DNA of 7,347 bases from DASZTV01 sp036268405 (GTDB taxonomy: Bacteria; Actinomycetota; Actinomycetes; JAFAQI01), in assembly GCA_036268405.1 (NCBI GenBank), contig DATAUF010000179.1, forward strand, positions 1 through 7,347, in the 5' to 3' direction. Shown here piece by piece: positions 5,762 to 7,347 of the stretch. Both the position numbers and the translations under genes were made by a program. Position 1 is the stretch's first letter. Every line of letters starts with the position of its first letter. The notes beneath the pieces were generated by a model, which was not told the DNA's origin, did not search any database, and saw only the letters and a list, made by a program, of their open reading frames with translations.

Positions 5762-6259
5762 TCAGCTTGCTGACAGAGCCTGGTCGATGCAGGAGCGCAG
5801 CGCGGCGTCATCCGGCTCGACCATTGGCCGGAACCTGCCGAGCACCTCGCCGTCGCGGCTCACGACGAACTTCTCGAAGTTCCACTGGATGTCACCGGCG
5901 TTGCCTTCGGCATCTGCCTCGGCAGTGAGCACGTCGTAGACGGCGTCCCGGCTGTCTCCGTTGACATCGATCTTCGAGGTCATCGGGAACGTCACGCCGT
6001 ACGTCGTCGAGCAGAACGTCGCGATCTCCTCCGAGCTGCCCGGTTCCTGTCCGCCGAACTGGTTGCACGGAAATCCGATGACGGTGAAGGCGGTGTCGTC
6101 GAGCTCGTGCTGCAGAGCCTCGAGCTTTTCGTACTGCGGAGTCAGGCCGCACTTGCTCGCGACGTTGACAACGAGGGCGACGCGGTCGCGGGCGACCTCG
6201 CCGAACGTGCTGGGCGCGCCGTCGAGGGTGGTGACAGGAAGATCGCGGAGGTTGGTCAT
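5762..6259 (-). CDS. Glutathione-peroxidase-family thiol peroxidase (probably thioredoxin-linked)
   Basis: The 165-residue protein is a full-length bacterial GPx-family peroxidase that reduces hydrogen peroxide and organic hydroperoxides. Visible motifs are NVASKCGLTPQY (32-43) with peroxidatic C37, IGFPCNQFGGQEPG (61-74) with Q71, and IQWNFEKF (124-131) with W126 and N127, which complete the Cys-Gln-Trp-Asn tetrad. The active residue is Cys, not selenocysteine. C83 in ATFCSTTYGVTFP sits where the resolving cysteine lies in thioredoxin-dependent members (yeast and insect types, spaced 46 residues). A thioredoxin, or mycothiol-linked, reductant is therefore likelier than glutathione, which actinobacteria generally lack. 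ATG at 6259 has AGGA 7 nt upstream. The gene lies 25 bp after the LON-domain gene and 27 bp before the AKR. Confidence 0.94.
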   Translation of the reverse strand: MTNLRDLPVTTLDGAPSTFGEVARDRVALVVNVASKCGLTPQYEKLEALQHELDDTAFTVIGFPCNQFGGQEPGSSEEIATFCSTTYGVTFPMTSKIDVNGDSRDAVYDVLTAEADAEGNAGDIQWNFEKFVVSRDGEVLGRFRPMVEPDDAALRSCIDQALSAS

Positions 6260-6284
6260 GCCTCGATCCTGCCAGTCGGCCGCG

Positions 6285-6947
6285 TCAGCTCAGCGAGAAG
6301 GTCACGTCGAGGCGGCGGTCGGCAGGTACGGCGGAGAGCCGGTGCAGCAGCGCGGTCTCGCGCAGCAGCCAGCGGGACTCCATCGCGAGCCGCGCAGCGG
6401 CGTCGTACTGCTCGAGGAACGCCTGCCGGTCATGCAGGTCGGCGATGACCGTGGCCGCCACCAGGTAGGACAACAGGCGCGGGTCGCCCGGTAGGTCCGG
6501 AGCCTCCAGGTCCGTGCCATGCATTCGCGCCAACTCGCCGCGGTAGCGCAGGTAGCGGTCCGCAACGATCGGCACGAGGTCGGCCGCCTTGCCCGCCGGC
6601 TCGGGCAGCCACTCGACGGTGCCTCGCAGGTACGCCGCACCCTCGTCGACCTCGAGCAGCCGGAAGCGGCGGGTGCCGATCGTCTCGAGCTCGTAGGTGC
6701 CATCGGCACCGGGACGCGTCGTGGCGACCTGCGCGACGCACCCGATGTCATGCAGGGCCCGGACCGCGTCGTAGCCCACCTCTCGGCCGGACTGGATGGC
6801 GACGACGCCGAACTGTCGCTCCTCCGGAGGCATCGTCATGAGGTCCGCGACGAGCTTGCGGTAGCGCTCCTCGAAGATGTGCAGCGGCAGGGGAGCCCCG
6901 GGTAGCAGCACTGTCCCCAGCGGGAACAACGGGATGAGCGCCGACAT
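6285..6947 (-). CDS. Stand-alone LON substrate-binding domain protein
   Basis: The 220-residue protein consists only of the N-terminal domain found in Lon proteases; there is no AAA+ ATPase or Ser-Lys protease part. The signature block is at the start: IPLFPLGTVLLPG (5-17) and LPLHIFEERYRKLV (20-33), followed by FGVVAIQSGREVG (46-58), IGCVAQVA (68-75) and the beta-strand GTRRFRLLEV (91-100). The C-terminal half (about 120-205) is helical. Such proteins are common in actinobacteria, usually of unproven function, and are thought to bind protein or small ligands. It is not a protease itself. ATG at 6947 lacks a Shine-Dalgarno sequence and has TACCGT 7 nt upstream. It lies 36 bp after the phosphatase stop and 25 bp before the peroxidase, on the same strand. 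Confidence 0.88.
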   Translation of the reverse strand: MSALIPLFPLGTVLLPGAPLPLHIFEERYRKLVADLMTMPPEERQFGVVAIQSGREVGYDAVRALHDIGCVAQVATTRPGADGTYELETIGTRRFRLLEVDEGAAYLRGTVEWLPEPAGKAADLVPIVADRYLRYRGELARMHGTDLEAPDLPGDPRLLSYLVAATVIADLHDRQAFLEQYDAAARLAMESRWLLRETALLHRLSAVPADRRLDVTFSLS

Positions 6948-6954
6948 GGGCTGA

Positions 6955-6960
6955 ACGGTA
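6955..6960 (-). promoter_or_regulatory. Candidate -10 box for leaderless LON-domain transcript
   Basis: TACCGT on the - strand fits TANNNT and precedes ATG 6947 by 7 nt, the same geometry as at the AKR gene. There is no Shine-Dalgarno sequence in the 36-bp gap. I saw no TTGACA-like -35. If active, it gives the LON-domain and peroxidase genes their own transcript. Confidence 0.5.
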
Positions 6961-6983
6961 CGCGCCCGCCCCGGTCCTGGCCG

Positions 6984-7346
6984 CTAGCCGAAGTCGACGG
7001 CTTCGACGCGCTGACCCGCATCGAGCGCCTGCCACGCGGCGGTGACGACAGCGGACAAGGTCTCGTCGAGCTCGTCGTCGCCGCGGCTTCGCACGACCAC
7101 CCGCCGTGCGGCGGCGTCGTACTCCGCCGACGCGGCACCGCATCTGCCGGATGACGCGGGCGAGTGCGGCCGGTTGAGACCGTGGAGGTCGGACGCAACG
7201 AGCGATGGCCGGCGTTCGGGTGGCGCTGTCGCGAGTGCCAGCGCGTCGGTCACGCCGGTCATCACCACGAGCGACGGAACGCCTGCGCGCGTTGCCCCTT
7301 CGATGTCGGTGTCGAGCCGGTCGCCGATGACCAGCGGACGCTGGGC
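6984..7346 (-). CDS. HAD-IIA (NagD-like) phosphatase, C-terminal part (partial)
   Basis: The gene enters from the right edge; 120 residues are visible, ending at TAG 6984-6986. VIGDRLDTDIEGATRAGVPS (fragment residues 6-25) is the conserved final HAD motif (GDxxxxD, D9 and D14), which holds the catalytic magnesium in HAD-IIA phosphatases. VVMTGVTD (27-34) and RPSLVASDLHGL (about 45-56) follow in the family order. Known relatives in actinobacteria dephosphorylate glycerol 3-phosphate or phosphoglycolate. The remaining C-terminal region (about 60-120) is an extra domain beyond the basic NagD fold, similar in placement to the extension of mycobacterial members such as Rv1692. The nucleophile and cap domain lie outside the window, so the substrate is unresolved. 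The LON-domain gene follows after 36 bp. Confidence 0.85.
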   Translation of the reverse strand, partial: AQRPLVIGDRLDTDIEGATRAGVPSLVVMTGVTDALALATAPPERRPSLVASDLHGLNRPHSPASSGRCGAASAEYDAAARRVVVRSRGDDELDETLSAVVTAAWQALDAGQRVEAVDFG

Positions 7347-7347
7347 C

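Noticed and set aside
1..7347. Mobile elements, CRISPR arrays, tRNA/rRNA genes, phage or defence genes.
   Set aside because: No transposase, integrase, spaced repeats, cloverleaf or known defence domain was seen. Nearly all of the window is accounted for by ordinary metabolic genes.

Overview
The window is GC-rich DNA with uninterrupted high-GC codon use, GTG starts and very short intergenic gaps. It carries a class II ribonucleotide reductase tail, a Ddn-type F420-dependent oxidoreductase and a HAD-IIA phosphatase with an actinobacterial-style C-terminal extension. Together these point to an actinobacterium (Actinomycetota). I cannot place it more finely from sequence alone. No mobile element, CRISPR array, tRNA or rRNA was seen, and the region looks like ordinary chromosome.

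Layout, left to right. Bases 2-157 (+) are the last 51 codons of nrdJ (B12-dependent ribonucleotide reductase) with its zinc-ribbon/redox-cysteine tail. A perfect 15-bp hairpin with a cUACGg tetraloop follows (169-202) and serves as terminator. Bases 217-822 (-) are a small SAM-dependent methyltransferase that converges on nrdJ and diverges, across 72 bp, from a secreted GH36/melibiase-like glycoside hydrolase at 895-3105 (+). The hydrolase overlaps tail to tail, by 89 bp, with the last gene of a long leftward block.

That leftward block fills 7347-3017. In order of transcription it holds a HAD-IIA phosphatase (5' part outside the window), a stand-alone LON-domain protein, a glutathione-peroxidase-family thiol peroxidase, an aldo/keto reductase, a Ddn-family F420 oxidoreductase, a two-helix small membrane protein and a PAP2-family membrane phosphatase. 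The last four genes are tightly joined (TGATG, GTGA and ATGGTGA junctions) and look translationally coupled.

Three leftward genes (methyltransferase, LON protein, aldo/keto reductase) have no convincing Shine-Dalgarno sequence. Each instead has a TANNNT hexamer 6-7 nt before its start codon, the geometry of a leaderless actinobacterial promoter. Genes inside the block (gpx, ddn-like, PAP2) have recognisable Shine-Dalgarno sequences. This suggests the leftward block is at least two transcription units: LON-gpx, and AKR-Ddn-membrane protein-PAP2.

Functionally, the peroxidase, the aldo/keto reductase and the F420 oxidoreductase form a redox/detoxification cluster. The link to a membrane phosphatase and a small membrane protein is unexplained. 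I found no clear-cut new defence or mobile system. The most interesting points are the leaderless promoter pattern, the coupled four-gene cassette, the antisense gene-end overlap carrying a (CAG)5 tract, and the non-canonical active-site motifs in the hydrolase and the PAP2 protein.
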